From Camellia lanceoleosa (Eukaryota > Streptophyta > Magnoliopsida > Ericales > Theaceae): 64,000 bases of DNA. The position numbers and the translations under genes were made by a program. This document shows, piece after piece, positions 47,458 to 58,600 of the stretch. Where the stretch lies: NCBI GenBank assembly GCA_025200525.1, contig CM045761.1, positions 63,954,009 to 64,018,008 of the forward strand. The letters are read 5' to 3'. The first letter of the stretch is position 1, and every line of letters starts with the position of its first letter. The notes under the pieces were generated by a model. That model made no database searches. It saw only the letters and a list, made by a program, of their open reading frames with translations, and was not told the DNA's origin.

Positions 47458-47685
47458 TTCAAGGGAAAGATGCAAACGATATGCACGATGCAGAACATAA
47501 CTTATGATCATGCCATGAGGGCTGTAATAAAACATCTAGATGCAAACGTTATGCAAAGAAATGCTATAGCAAACTCGTACATAAGCAAGTAAACATGAAC
47601 CAAACCACATTTCATGTAGAAAGGATGTATGAAAATTATGCAATCTTAACTACGTATCACACAGGAAAGATAAAGAACAACACGA

Positions 47686-47757
47686 CCCTCGGGCGCACTC
47701 GAGGTACGAAGCAAGATCCCAACACGTGGCACGCGTGAGGAGAGTGCGAACCGAGGG
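47686..47757. other. Long imperfect inverted repeat upstream of E5 array
   Basis: CCCTCGG-G-CGCACTC (47686-47700) pairs with GAGTGCG-AA-CCGAGGG (47742-47757): 14 pairs around a small bulge. The interior has ACACGTGGCACGCGTG, which resembles the CACGTTTCACGTGAAA palindrome of the E3 array, so the two 3' regions share an ancestor. Confidence 0.7.
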
Positions 47758-47835
47758 ACACATCCTAAGGTTCTGAGCCACAAAGAACAGTGATAACAAG
47801 TGAAACACATTCAACCTTTATGCAACCAAAACAAA

Positions 47836-48930
47836 GAGCGGTATAAGCATTAGAATTTGCCCAGATGCATTTAACCAAAGCGTCCTAACGTGCCGCGCGC
47901 GAGAGGGAAAGGAGAGCGGTGGAAACATCGGAGGGTGGTATAAACATCAGAGCACGTTCCAATGTTTTTAACCAAAACAGAGTGGTATAAGCGTCGGAAT
48001 ACGTTTCAAACGCTTCTAACTGGAAGGGTGGTATAAACATCGGGTACGCAACCCAATGCTTCTAACCAAAGGGGTGGTATAAGCGTCGGACACACGTCCC
48101 AAACGCTTCTAACCGGAAGGGTGGTATAAACATCAGAGCATGTTCCAATGTTTCTAACCAAAACAGAGTGGAATAAGCATCGGAATAAGTTCCAAACTCT
48201 TTTAACCAAGGAAGTGGTATAAACATCGGGCACGCAACCCAATGTTTCTAGCCAACAAGAAAGGTATAAGCGTCGGGCACATGATCCAAACACTTCTAAC
48301 CAGAGAGTGGTATAAACATCGGGCACATGTCTCAATGTTTCTAACCAAAACAAAAGTGGTATAAATATCGGGCGTACCTGAATGTTTCTAACCAGGCGGG
48401 GAGGTATAAACACTGGGCGTACTCGAATGTTTCTAACTGAAGCAAGGTGGTATAAACACTGGGCATACCTGAGTGTTTCTAACCAAGGCAAGGTAGTATA
48501 AACATCGGGCGTACCCGAGTATTTCTAACCAAGGCAAGGTATAAACATTGGGTGTACCCGAGTGTTTCTAACCGAAGGGGTGGTATAAACACCAAGCGTA
48601 CTCGAGTGTTTCTAACCAAAGGGGTGGTATAAACACCGGGCGTACCCGAATGTTTCTAACCAGAGGGGTGGTATAAACACCGAGTGTACTAGAGTATTTC
48701 TAACTAGAGGGGTGGTATAAACACCAGGCGTACCCAAATGTTTCTAACCAAAGGAGTGGTATAAACATCGGGCGTACCCGAGTGTTTCTAACCAAGGGGG
48801 TGGTATAAACATCGGGTGTACCCGAGTGTTTCTAACCAAAGGGATGGTATAAACACCGGGCATACCCAAGTGTTTCTAACCGAAGGAAGGCGTGGTGTAA
48901 GCACCGGGGGTACCCGAATGCTTCTAACCT
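47836..48930 (-). repeat. E5 3' tandem array, about 22 units of 44-48 bp, hairpin in each
   Basis: Each unit reads GGTATAA, left arm, variable middle, right arm, CTAACC. Most units have AAACAT or AAACAC on the left and ATGTTT or GTGTTT on the right, with an inner CGGG-CGTA-CCCG stem. Units near 47985 and 48078 instead have AAGCGT and ACGCTT. Two A-T pairs have thus become G-C pairs on both sides. Some units (about 48030, 48170, 48263) have unmatched arms. Units are more uniform toward the right end, suggesting more recent amplification there. Confidence 0.9.
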
Positions 48931-50471
48931 AAACAAGGTGTTCAAAGGACAAGAATGATCTTACCCGGAATCCCTCTGAATGAACCGTACATATAATATC
49001 GTCTGGTTGCACCAATTGGGAATCTTCCACTTTTGTATCTTGCGCTTCCAAACCACAGGTACTACTTTTCTTCCTAGCCATGTTCACAACTTTCCCTATT
49101 CTTCAATAGGGTGACAGACTAGGTTGGTTCAGTATCCAGAATTAAGGCGCATACCCGCTACCTCAACCTATCGGGCTTCCATATAGATTTCAAGCCGGGG
49201 ATACACCCCTGGGTATTTAAACCAGACTTTCATCTCGGAAATCCTGAACCTTAGCGTTCTAGGCATCAGCCATTCGAACTCTAGTTTCCACCGTCTCAGT
49301 TGATTTCCTAGGAACTCATTGCAAACACAGCCAAGATGTCTCTGGCAGGGGAAGGTACTTCGGGAGAACACTTTTGATCGCCATTCTGGCTTGAAGCAGG
49401 CTTGAGCTTGAGGTAGAGGTACACTCATACTTTGGAGCATTGACAAGGCCTGAAGAGGTACATTCGGAATGCAATCCCAAAATTTGTTGAAGGTGAAACA
49501 AACTCAGATGCTCCAAATTTTCCCTCTTATCATTTGCTTTGCAGTCTGGAACCTATATAGCTTAAGATAGGTCCTTGTTCTATTGTTCTCATATGACCTG
49601 GGTTGAACCCTATAGTTTTATGAAAGAACAAATCCTGTTTTGCACATATGTGGAGAACGACACAACAATCTGAGCACAAAACGATTTATTTTGAAATTGA
49701 ATTTGAGAAACGAGTTCTTAACGGGGCATTGAGCCTACGATTGACCATAGTTAAAATGACTGAACAAAGGAAAATAAAGGTAAAACAACTTAAACACATC
49801 TATTGACACTCGAAACGACTCAAAACAAGAATCAAGACAAACAAAAACAACAAACACAAGACTCAAACATTTTGCTATCCATCGGTGAGAGACCTCTCAA
49901 TTCACGAGGAGCTTGTTTCTTCGGATATTGTTTCCCACCCTTTCTTATTTGTGATTCTTACATCACTCTGGCACTCAATCTCTTTTTCTATGAGAAACCC
50001 TTTTCTCACTTTTTCTCTCAGCACACATCTCTCTATTCTTCAATCTCTCTTATTGTTTTATCCCTCCCCTGGGTGGTTGATGGATAAGCACGATTTCGTG
50101 GGCTTTTGCCCCTAATATTCTACTAGATGCTCCTTTTTTCGCTCGCAACTAGTGAGCTTTCCCACAGAGGGTTGTGATGTGACAGGATGTGCATCAGATC
50201 TGCAACAGACCCCGGTTGACGATGCCCTTGGCTTAACTTAACCGAGATGAGTTACAACATGTCCCACCGGCCGGGTATACAATTGATTAGTCTTACACAC
50301 ATCATGTTTTCTACATCCCCATTCCGGGTCAGACGCCAATTTGAGCGCGATCGTCCCAGATGAGGGAAACGAATATTCAGCTCCGTTTTCAATTCATGCT
50401 TCGCACTTGGCTTGATGCCTCGCTGCTTGGAGGATGAGAGAGCTTTCGGCCCTTTGTTGTTAGCTTCAGTT
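48931..50471 (-). other. E5 3' region, middle part
   Basis: About 49880-50160 matches E2 (11780-12040, reverse) and 50180-50330 matches E2 (9475-9360, reverse). A 92-codon minus-strand frame (49446-49168, with basic segment LRRWKLEFEWLMPRTLRFR) and its continuation after stops to about 48960 may be a decayed accessory frame. No family is recognised and it may be chance. The remaining sequence shows no further feature. Confidence 0.45.
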
Positions 50472-50555
50472 GTGCCCTTTCTGGCAAGTATGGTGCCCTT
50501 GTTGGCCAGTATTGTGCCTTTTCTGGCAAGTATGGTGCCCTTTCTGGCAAGTATA
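50472..50555. repeat. Minisatellite, four 21-bp units
   Basis: GTGCCCTTTCTGGCAAGTATG with small changes is repeated four times (84 bp). The unit has GGCAAG/GGCCAG words like those in the Tat LTRs. Confidence 0.9.
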
Positions 50556-51419
50556 TTGACAACGGCGAAAAGATAGAAAATCTAACTCAAACTGTGCCCC
50601 TAGTTCATCATTTTGACCATTTTTTGTTCTGGCTTTCTGTTAAAACAATTTTGACCAATATGAGAGTTAGATTAACATGCTTGTTCAACTTTTTGATTTG
50701 AAATCATGCAAGTTAGGTTGTGAGCACTGAAAATTTTCCTTTTTTGGGTCCAAGACACGGTCCAGTTTGAAAAAAAAAAAGACAAATTTTTTAGAGAATT
50801 AGTCAATCTCATTAAAAATTTTCAAAACTATTTTTGAAAATGGCCATGGCTCGACCAACATAGAATTAACTCTTGAGATGCACAACCTCAGATCTGAACT
50901 TGAATTGTCTTGCAGCTGAATCTTCCAACGGAATAGGATAACCGAGTTTGAACGAAGACAAGCCAATTTGCACATGGATAAGATAGCCGAGTTTGAACAA
51001 GAATAAACCAATCAACATGGATGAGCCAAGCAGGCTGAAAAAGATTGGGGCTGGACTTCAGGATGAAGTTGCCTACATATCCCAAACATGGGAATCAGGC
51101 CATACGTTGTTCCGGGTTGAGGTTCACTCAGGTATTGACACTCTTCTTTTACGTTCTAACTTTTGCCAAGGCCGCCCTTCTGGGTTTTCAACCTTGCGAG
51201 CTTTGTTTTTCTTTTCTTTTCGTCTCTTTTCATTTCATTTCATTTCTTCTTTTCTTTTTTTTTTCTCCTTTTCTTTTTCTTTTCATTTTTTCCTTTTCCT
51301 TTTCATTTTTTCTTTTCTTTTTTTCTTGCTCTAACTTTTGTTTGGGTCGCCCTTCCGGGTTTTCTGCCCAACGAGCCTCTCAAGGATAGAAAAGTTTAAC
51401 TTGTCCATGTTGATCGATT
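50556..51419 (-). other. E5 3' untranslated region next to pol scraps
   Basis: Same order as in E2 and E3: two-copy direct repeat (51385-51333 and 51205-51134) separated by a long T/C-rich microsatellite (51206-51330), the hairpin motif at 51073-51109 (arms CTACATAT/ATACGTTG, partly decayed), and the shared block at about 50850-50570. Confidence 0.7.
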
Positions 51420-52141
51420 TTGAGATCTCGAACCCATCTAAAACCAGGAGAATGGCTGTTGTTCATTGATATTGTAGGAGTCCATCCAATCGGGTCTGAA
51501 TTGCCCCTAGTTTTGTGGATAGGAATTTGATTGTCCTTCAACAATAAATTTTCTTCTTCCAGTTACTAGAATTGGCTTTCTTGCCAGTCTTCATTGATTT
51601 GCGGAATAACCCATCTTTTGGATCTTTGAGCACATCTAACATTTTTTTTTGCCCCTAGTTCAAGGGCTACTTCTAATCTAGCTTTGCAAGCTTCCTTTGA
51701 TGACATCTGACCTTCTTGATCTGACCTTCTTGCCCCTAGTTCAAGGGCTGCTTCCGACCCGGCCATACAAGCCTCATGTTTTGGTTGATCGTTTGAACAT
51801 TCTGAGTTAAAGTTTAAGGTTTGAAAGCAAAAGGGGTCGAGTCTCGAGGCTGAGAGTGATCTTATGCTGCACAATCTAAAAATCAATTCCATGCATGTCT
51901 TCGCAGGACCACGCAAAACATTTTTTGAAATCTTTTAAGAAAGCGACTAGTCCTGAAGACAACGTAGAACCAATCTAGATCAAGTCAGGATCCTTCTCAG
52001 TACTCATATTAACAAACATGATCTCATTTATTAAGGGCTTAGCATGCCTCTCTTTCTCTCAGTTGATTAAATTTTTGCAAATCTCGAGGAATTCCTTCCT
52101 CTTTGTTTTTATCACAGCGTTAAAAAAGTTTTGAAAAACTT
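51420..52141 (-). pseudogene. pol: E5 pol remnants
   Basis: Short matches to E3 pol in order: pre-RT segment (about 52070-51880, PLINEI, FAWSCEDMHGID), a second-RNase-H fragment duplicated in tandem (51790-51640, EAA/EVALELGA twice), and an integrase end (about 51510-51420). RT catalytic region, first RNase H and integrase core are absent. About 0.7 kb stands in for the 3.3 kb seen in E3. Confidence 0.7.
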
Positions 52142-52493
52142 AGGTCAATGCAATGATTTCAAGACACAGAAAAGTAGGTGAAAATCTCTGCCGTTTCATT
52201 TAGATCTTCTGGCACAACTGGCTCCATGGCAGAAACAAACTAAAAAGAAAGAGTGTAAAAGACAAACACAAAAAGATAGTGATGTCCGAGGTAACACACC
52301 CGAAATCACCTGACTCTAACACAACAGGACTGACTCGATACAACAAGATAGACTCAATACAACACAATAGAACTGACTCAATACCCAAGTCAAAAAGTAC
52401 AATAAACAGCATTCGCAAATTGCTCAAAACAGTGTGTGCCATCCCCATATCTGGAGTAAACTGAGTGCCATCCGCAGGTGGTTCATCCTCCGA

Positions 52494-53432
52494 TCACATA
52501 ATCACGTTATCCCCCAAGTTCATCGATCTAGTGCCGATAGACTTTGTAGAGCCTGGTGCGACAATGACCTTGTTATCAATCAGATCTTGTACTTCATGGT
52601 GAAGACGAAAATAAATGTCAGTGTCATGGCCGGTTTGTTGATAGAAGGTACAATACATGACCGGATCATGTTTGGCCAGAAGAGGATCTTGGAGAGGCCG
52701 AGGCTCAAGGGGTTTGAGATGGCCCTTTTCCATAAGGATTTGGAGAGCTTTGGACAAGGTCATGTAGAGGGGATTGAAGACCCTCTAGCCTCTGGGTGGG
52801 TACTTGGAGGTTTGTGGAGTGTTGGATGTACCAGCAAATGGGTTGGCAGGTGTTGATTGGGTTTGATGATCTCTTTCGAGTGTAGGATTAAAGCTGAAAG
52901 GGGTGTTTTTGGTACAACAGCCCTTTTCCAAACTTGCCCCTTGATTCAAAATGCCCTCAACTTGAGTGACAAACGTGTCATCCACAGTTTTTGCAACAAC
53001 TGCGAGCACTTGCTGATTGTTCAGTCTGTCAACCTTCAAAGCCTCAACAGCCCACTGAAGATGTTCATAGTGACCAATGCTTGCCCCGACTTTGTTCTTA
53101 CCACTTGCCTCCACTTTGCCAAGGGATTGGGTCACTATATCAGAGTGGAGCCTAGTTATTGTCAACATGTCATTGCCCAGACTTGGAATGGCTTTAGGTT
53201 GGCCATTTTCAATTGCAACTTGCCCCAAGATTGGAGAGCCTTTTGGCATGAAATTTCTGGCATGTGATGTGGTCGATGACAGAGCCAATATCCCAAAGGC
53301 CAAATCTGCCACAGTTCTTTGAAGATCTTCAATCATTCTCATCAGCTCAAAAGTAGTGGCTTCACGGGTTTGAGATAATTGGGGTTCAAGTTCATCCATC
53401 ATGCTTAAGCCCATGCTTTCTGGGATAAACAC
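52494..53432 (-). pseudogene. gag: E5 gag, second (partial) module
   Basis: 53432-52785 holds an N-terminal-like region with VVAKTVDD and ILNQGASLEKG, resembling the first module's VVAVIGVLNQGIAI, and a linker with PANPFAG like the first module's IADPFAK. 52763-52494 has a knuckle-like region (YCTFYQQTGHDTDIYF) in which the His and last Cys positions are Tyr. The capsid core is missing. The 52142-52493 stretch to its left (element-sense downstream) is degenerate. Confidence 0.65.
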
Positions 53433-53479
53433 CTCAGGCTTGGGTAGGTGGGTCAGGGTGTATACACTGGGGTTGTAGG

Positions 53480-54840
53480 TGGGTAGTTGTGTATGGATTA
53501 GATTGAGATGTGGATGAGGTACTTGGTCATTGGGATCTTGAGGTGGAGCTATCGTCCGGTTGTCGATGAGATTCTGGACCTCATGACGAAGGCGGTAGCA
53601 ACAATTGGTGTCATGGTCGCGTTACTGATGATACACACAGTATTTCGTGGGGTTATGTCTGGCAGGGAGTGGGTCAGGCAGAGGTTGAGGATCGAGGGGT
53701 TTGAGATACCCTCTTTCCATTAAGACTTTTAGTGTGCTGGTTAGGCTCATATAGAGGGGAGTGAAAGTTCTGCCTTGAGCTGGGGTTGGGTTGGCTATTT
53801 ATGGGTTGGCCTTAGCAAAAGGGTCGGCTATGGCGACTGTATTGGTTTTAGTGGGTTTGGAGATGGTGCTACCGCTAGCATTGGTATTCCCAGAAATCAC
53901 CCTCCTTACTGGTTCACTTGTTCTGGGAATAATCCCTTTGTTGAACGCACTCTCAATCTGAACCCCAAAGTCATGCAAACTTTTGAAAGTGAATAGTGGA
54001 ACAACTATTAACTTTTGCAGCATATCAGGCTCAAGGTTCTGTACCACTATCCGCACTTGATCTCTCTTAGAAGGGCGATCTGTCATCTGCGCTGCCTTTG
54101 CTCTCCACCTTGCAACAAATTCCACAAAAGGCTCTGTTGGGTTCTAGTGGGTTGCTTCAAGCTCTTGAATGGTCATTTCAACTTGGGTGTTGTAAGAATA
54201 CTGATCGACAAATGCCTCAGTCAACTTTTTCCAGTTTTGCTTCGCTGTATCCTCCAACTCGGCGTACCAAGTGGCTGCTGCACCCGACAAGGTTCTGCTA
54301 TACATAGAGAGTTTCTGTGGCTCAGTCAGACCCGTTGGTTACAAGACATCCAAGAAAAGCCGGATATGTACCATAGGATCTCCAGACCCATTGAAACGGT
54401 CAATATATGGCATTTTGAATCTGTTTGGGAGTTGTATGGCAGCCTTGGTGTACCCATCTCCAATGTCAGGAATGGAGTTAAGGCCCCGTGCCTTTTTGAC
54501 TTACTTCTCAAGGTTCGTAATTTTCACCAAGGTCGGATCGAGATCAGTGGTATCAAGGGGATAAAGCCTCTCATTAGGCTGCACCAGAGGTTTGAAAACT
54601 GGGGCTTAAGCCAACCTTTCTCAGGGATCCGGACCATGCAAATCTTCAGCTGGCGGAAGTGGGTCAAAGTTCGACTGGGGTCCCGAGACTGGATGTGTGG
54701 CAAACGCCCCAGATCGGCATTGCGTTTCAGCATTGGTCTCATCCTGTATGGCGATTCCCTGGTTTAATACACCTATTACGGCCACAACTTCTTCCGAACT
54801 CTGTGCCATCACGGTCAGCTAAGTTTGATTGTCAGATCAG
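53480..54840 (-). pseudogene. gag: E5 gag, first module
   Basis: Contains an N-terminal segment (54812-54621, VVAVIGVLNQGIAI), the capsid-like region in broken frames (54512-54130), a basic linker (54125-53799) and a knuckle region at about 53640-53590 (CVYHQ, a stop, DHDTNCC). Parallel segments of E3 gag are recognisable: FTFKSLHDFGVQIESAFNKGI matches the E3 FTFNDLHEIRAQIEDAIKQGI. Broken by several stops and frameshifts. Confidence 0.7.
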
Positions 54841-55642
54841 TTGAACCGGTGAGCCCTGACTGGCCCTTTTTTTTTGCCTTGCCTCTAGCGAAGGAAACTT
54901 TGGTTGTCTTTGAACTAAATATCCAACCTATCAAAGTCTATCAACACAAGTCCAATGTACCCGGGGGATATCGGAGCCTTCTGAAGCTATGGTTCTAGGA
55001 CTACCTTGCAAAAGAGAAAACAGACAGCACCTTAGCCTGTTTTCACTAGAACAGATATGAGCATAGCTGAATGACTGTACTCTTTACTGAATTTTGCCCA
55101 GAAACAGATACCACTCTGGCAACTGATATGCACATCCCTGTACAGTTCACTGTAAAGCACATGCCAGTTAATTGAGAGCCAAAACACCCCTATGGTGGGA
55201 TAGGGTTACCCTGTCCTAGTTTCGTTAGGAACTAGGGGTTTACTACGCATGCATGCGGTTTCAAACAATCCTGCATTCAGGTGAGCAATCTGTCCTAGTT
55301 TGGAACAGTCTCTATGGCTTTCGATATGCAACTAGGTCAATTGGTCAAAAAAAGTGCCTCAACAAGACCACCTAATTTGTCTCTCGCTCCTAACATCGAG
55401 AAGTGAAAGGAGGATCAAACAGTACAGCGGTAGCCCAGATCCAAGGTTTGTGTTCCCATCATAGCAGAGCCCGCAACCAATCAGCCTTATGGCACGCTTT
55501 TCTAAGCAAGCCTTTGGCAAACCGCTCAAGAATAGCAAATGGCAAACACTGTGACTTAGGCGCACCTATGCAAATGCAATGCAAAGAAACACATAAATGT
55601 AGACAAAACAACATATCATGAGTTCGAGTCAAGTTCTCTACA
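54841..55642 (-). other. E5 leader
   Basis: Non-coding, collinear with the F and E3 leaders. Contains GGGGGATATC near 54963 and the hairpin CCCTAT (55188-55193) / ATAGGG (55200-55205). Confidence 0.7.
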
Positions 55643-55660
55643 TCCCTAGCAATGTCGCCA
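55643..55660 (-). promoter_or_regulatory. E5 primer-binding site
   Basis: The minus strand reads TGGCGACATTGCTAGGGA, five bases from the LTR. It is a decayed form of the F and E3 site. Confidence 0.75.
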
Positions 55661-55665
55661 GAAAC

Positions 55666-58600
55666 TGTAGCTAGACTTTCTTCGCGCCCCCTTTTGGAGA
55701 TCTCGAATTGGTCCTACAATTCGGACTCCTATCACGGTTCTGAATCTAATCTCACAAAGTGCAATGTGAGACTGATAAACACCAAAGAGTCCAATTCGAC
55801 AAATCATTTTAGAAAATCAATTTTAAATCAAATAATGCCAAAACTGGACTACTTTCCCAGATTACAGAGTCGCTAACTAAATATTTTGTTTTTGGGAAAT
55901 TTATGAAACCCTGACTCGTGCCAAAGGCCACGTGTCCGTCATCACCAAGGTTGCCTCGACTCGAGAACTTGGGTACAAGAGGGGAAGGTGCTGAAATGAG
56001 CACCCCCGTTCACCCGATCAAAGGATCGGCCTTTACTAAGCATGGTATGTTGTTTTATAAACCTCATGTGTTCTTTTTCTGATTATTAGCAAACTTTACT
56101 ATGTGACGCACACATACAAGTAGAGACTAAGTTGCGAGAATTGGAACGAAATTGACTCATGTTTGCTTTCGAAAATGGTTTGAAAATGCCACTCTCAAGT
56201 TTGCTAAAGCGCAGATTTGGCACCCTTAAGTGGGCTTAAAAGCATGATTTGCCACTTCGCAAAGTGGGCTTAAAACTCACAATCATCGAATTGTCCCAAT
56301 TCAAGTAATAAAGCCTTCATCCATAGGCATTCATGCAATTTACCATATAAACACATAACCTCATGGCAAGCATGCGAAACATGGCATCACTCACACTCAT
56401 GCAAGTATGCTAAAGCGTAAAACTTACAGTGTACTCCGAGCCAAAACAAAAGCTAGTTAAAAAAATGCATGATCCTAACTATACAAAATGCCTAATGCAA
56501 CACATGCAATATGCAACTAAACAGGCTCAACCATCTAAGATGGCATATGAATGCAACGATTTAATACATGTATTCAAATAAATATTGAAATACAATGCAG
56601 TTTGAATGATGCGCCGAGCCCGGTGCATGCAAGACAAATGAATGATGCAAACATGCAAGCATAAGGTATGCTAATCAAAACGTGCCATAAACTAACCATC
56701 GAAAGCGGTTAAATAAAAGCGAGAAAGACGTGGGGTTGGAAGACATGCACACACACATGTACACTTATTACAACATTGCGCCCTCACGAAGGAGGGTCCG
56801 AATAAATAAGCTAAGCTACACTAACCTAAGCTAATCAAACTAATCTAATTAAACTAATTAGACTAATTATTACACAACCAATTGAATAACTAGTAAACTA
56901 CTTACTAATTATTACAACACAGCATAAAGAAATAACTAAGCTAAGCTACTTAATTATTACAATACTTAACTAATTAGCAAACTAATTAATTAATGCTAAC
57001 TAACAAGTAAAGCATTAAACTACACTGCCTCAGCTCTGCTTTGGAAATAAAAGGTGCATGCACTCAGCTTTCGCCCCGAAACGCCTTCCAGTTTGCTCTT
57101 AAGAGGCTCTGTTTATAGGGTTGCTCCAAGAACTTTGTACTCCACTTTACCAATTCACTACTGAGGAATGCAGCAGTGGCCTGCTAGCCATGAGAGCTTG
57201 CTGCCGGCCATCTACCGGCCAAAGAGTGGCACTGCTGACCAATGATGAAGCACTACCGGCCATCAATGTACCAGTGCCGGCCACTGGTGTGCTGAATTGC
57301 CACACTGCAATAGAGCACATACAGAGGAAAATGGAGGGTTTTCCAAGGATATGTTTGTACCATGCCCCTCCTTATCATCTCAAAACATCAAATGAGTGGC
57401 ATTCTTGGATCCAAATCACCAATCAAGCATTTTCAATGCATGATGGCCAAAGATCCAAGTTGTACACTTTCAATAAATGCTCAAAATGAGACTCTAGACC
57501 ACCACCCTATCATGCATGATCAAGGGTGATGGAGACAAAGAAGATTGGCTCATTTCATCACTTTAAGTATGAAATGGACTAATCTACCTTGTATTCAATA
57601 TAACGTCTGATTGAACACATGCAATGCAAACAAAACATGCTTATCTTGGTCATATTTTACTTGTCCGATTCTTGTTTACTCATTTTAGCATTACCAAGCC
57701 ATTCTTTAATCGGTTTGTCCAATGTGAAAGTCCTCTAATGAAAGAGGGGTCAACCAAAAAATGGTTCAAGATATAAGAGAGATCATGCCCCTCAAAAGAG
57801 AGTTAAAACCATTGAGCACAAGCTCTATCTCAGGCTTAAACACAACCTTAAGATTAAACAAACCTCAAAGCAAATTGAAAAGTAAAGAATCGAGGGAGGT
57901 TGCAAAATTTCAGTGCTGAAATGGCATGAAAAATAATACTACAACATGCAAGCAACTCATGCACAACATGTTAAGAACCAAAAACATTAAAGTTAGTGAA
58001 TAACACTACACTAGAGGCATGCAATATCAAACTCAAATGATCAAACCAGCTCTGGACAGAGCTTAAACATGCCAAAACAGTAGCCAAAACATGCTTAGAT
58101 AGAAGCATAAAAGGCAAGAAAAAACATGCTCACATGTTGGCTCACAAACAAGGTTCAAAGTGCAACTCTCAAAAGTGATGAAAGAGTGAAGTATGTGAGA
58201 GTGCAACAGAGATATATGCACTGAAATCACATGCTAAATGATGCTATATCATGCAATCATCCCAAGCAAAGCATGTTAGAGGCCTTAAAACATATGGCTA
58301 GTAAAGGCCATTTGCACTACAACCATGCAAGACAAGGCACATATGACCAAGAGAACTCAAAATAAAGCTAAAGCATGCTAAATCAGTGGCAAAAACATGC
58401 TGAGATCAAGTCACAAATAGGTAGAAAAACATGCTCACATGCTAGGCCATCTACACATACAAACAAGACACAAGGAGGGGAGGCCACCCCCTCCTATTTT
58501 GGACCTCAAAACATGGTTTTTGTCACTAGAAAACCTCTGAGTTTCAGTGGTAAAAAGGCCCAAAAAGTTTGTTTGAAAGGTGATGAAAGATAGCACAAAA

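Noticed and set aside
49168..49446. A real accessory protein in the E5 3' region
   Set aside because: A single 92-codon frame without recognised domain or a copy in E2 or E3; noted only as possible.
51045..51399. Open frames rich in Phe and Ser on the plus strand
   Set aside because: They are translations of a T/C microsatellite in the E5 3' region.
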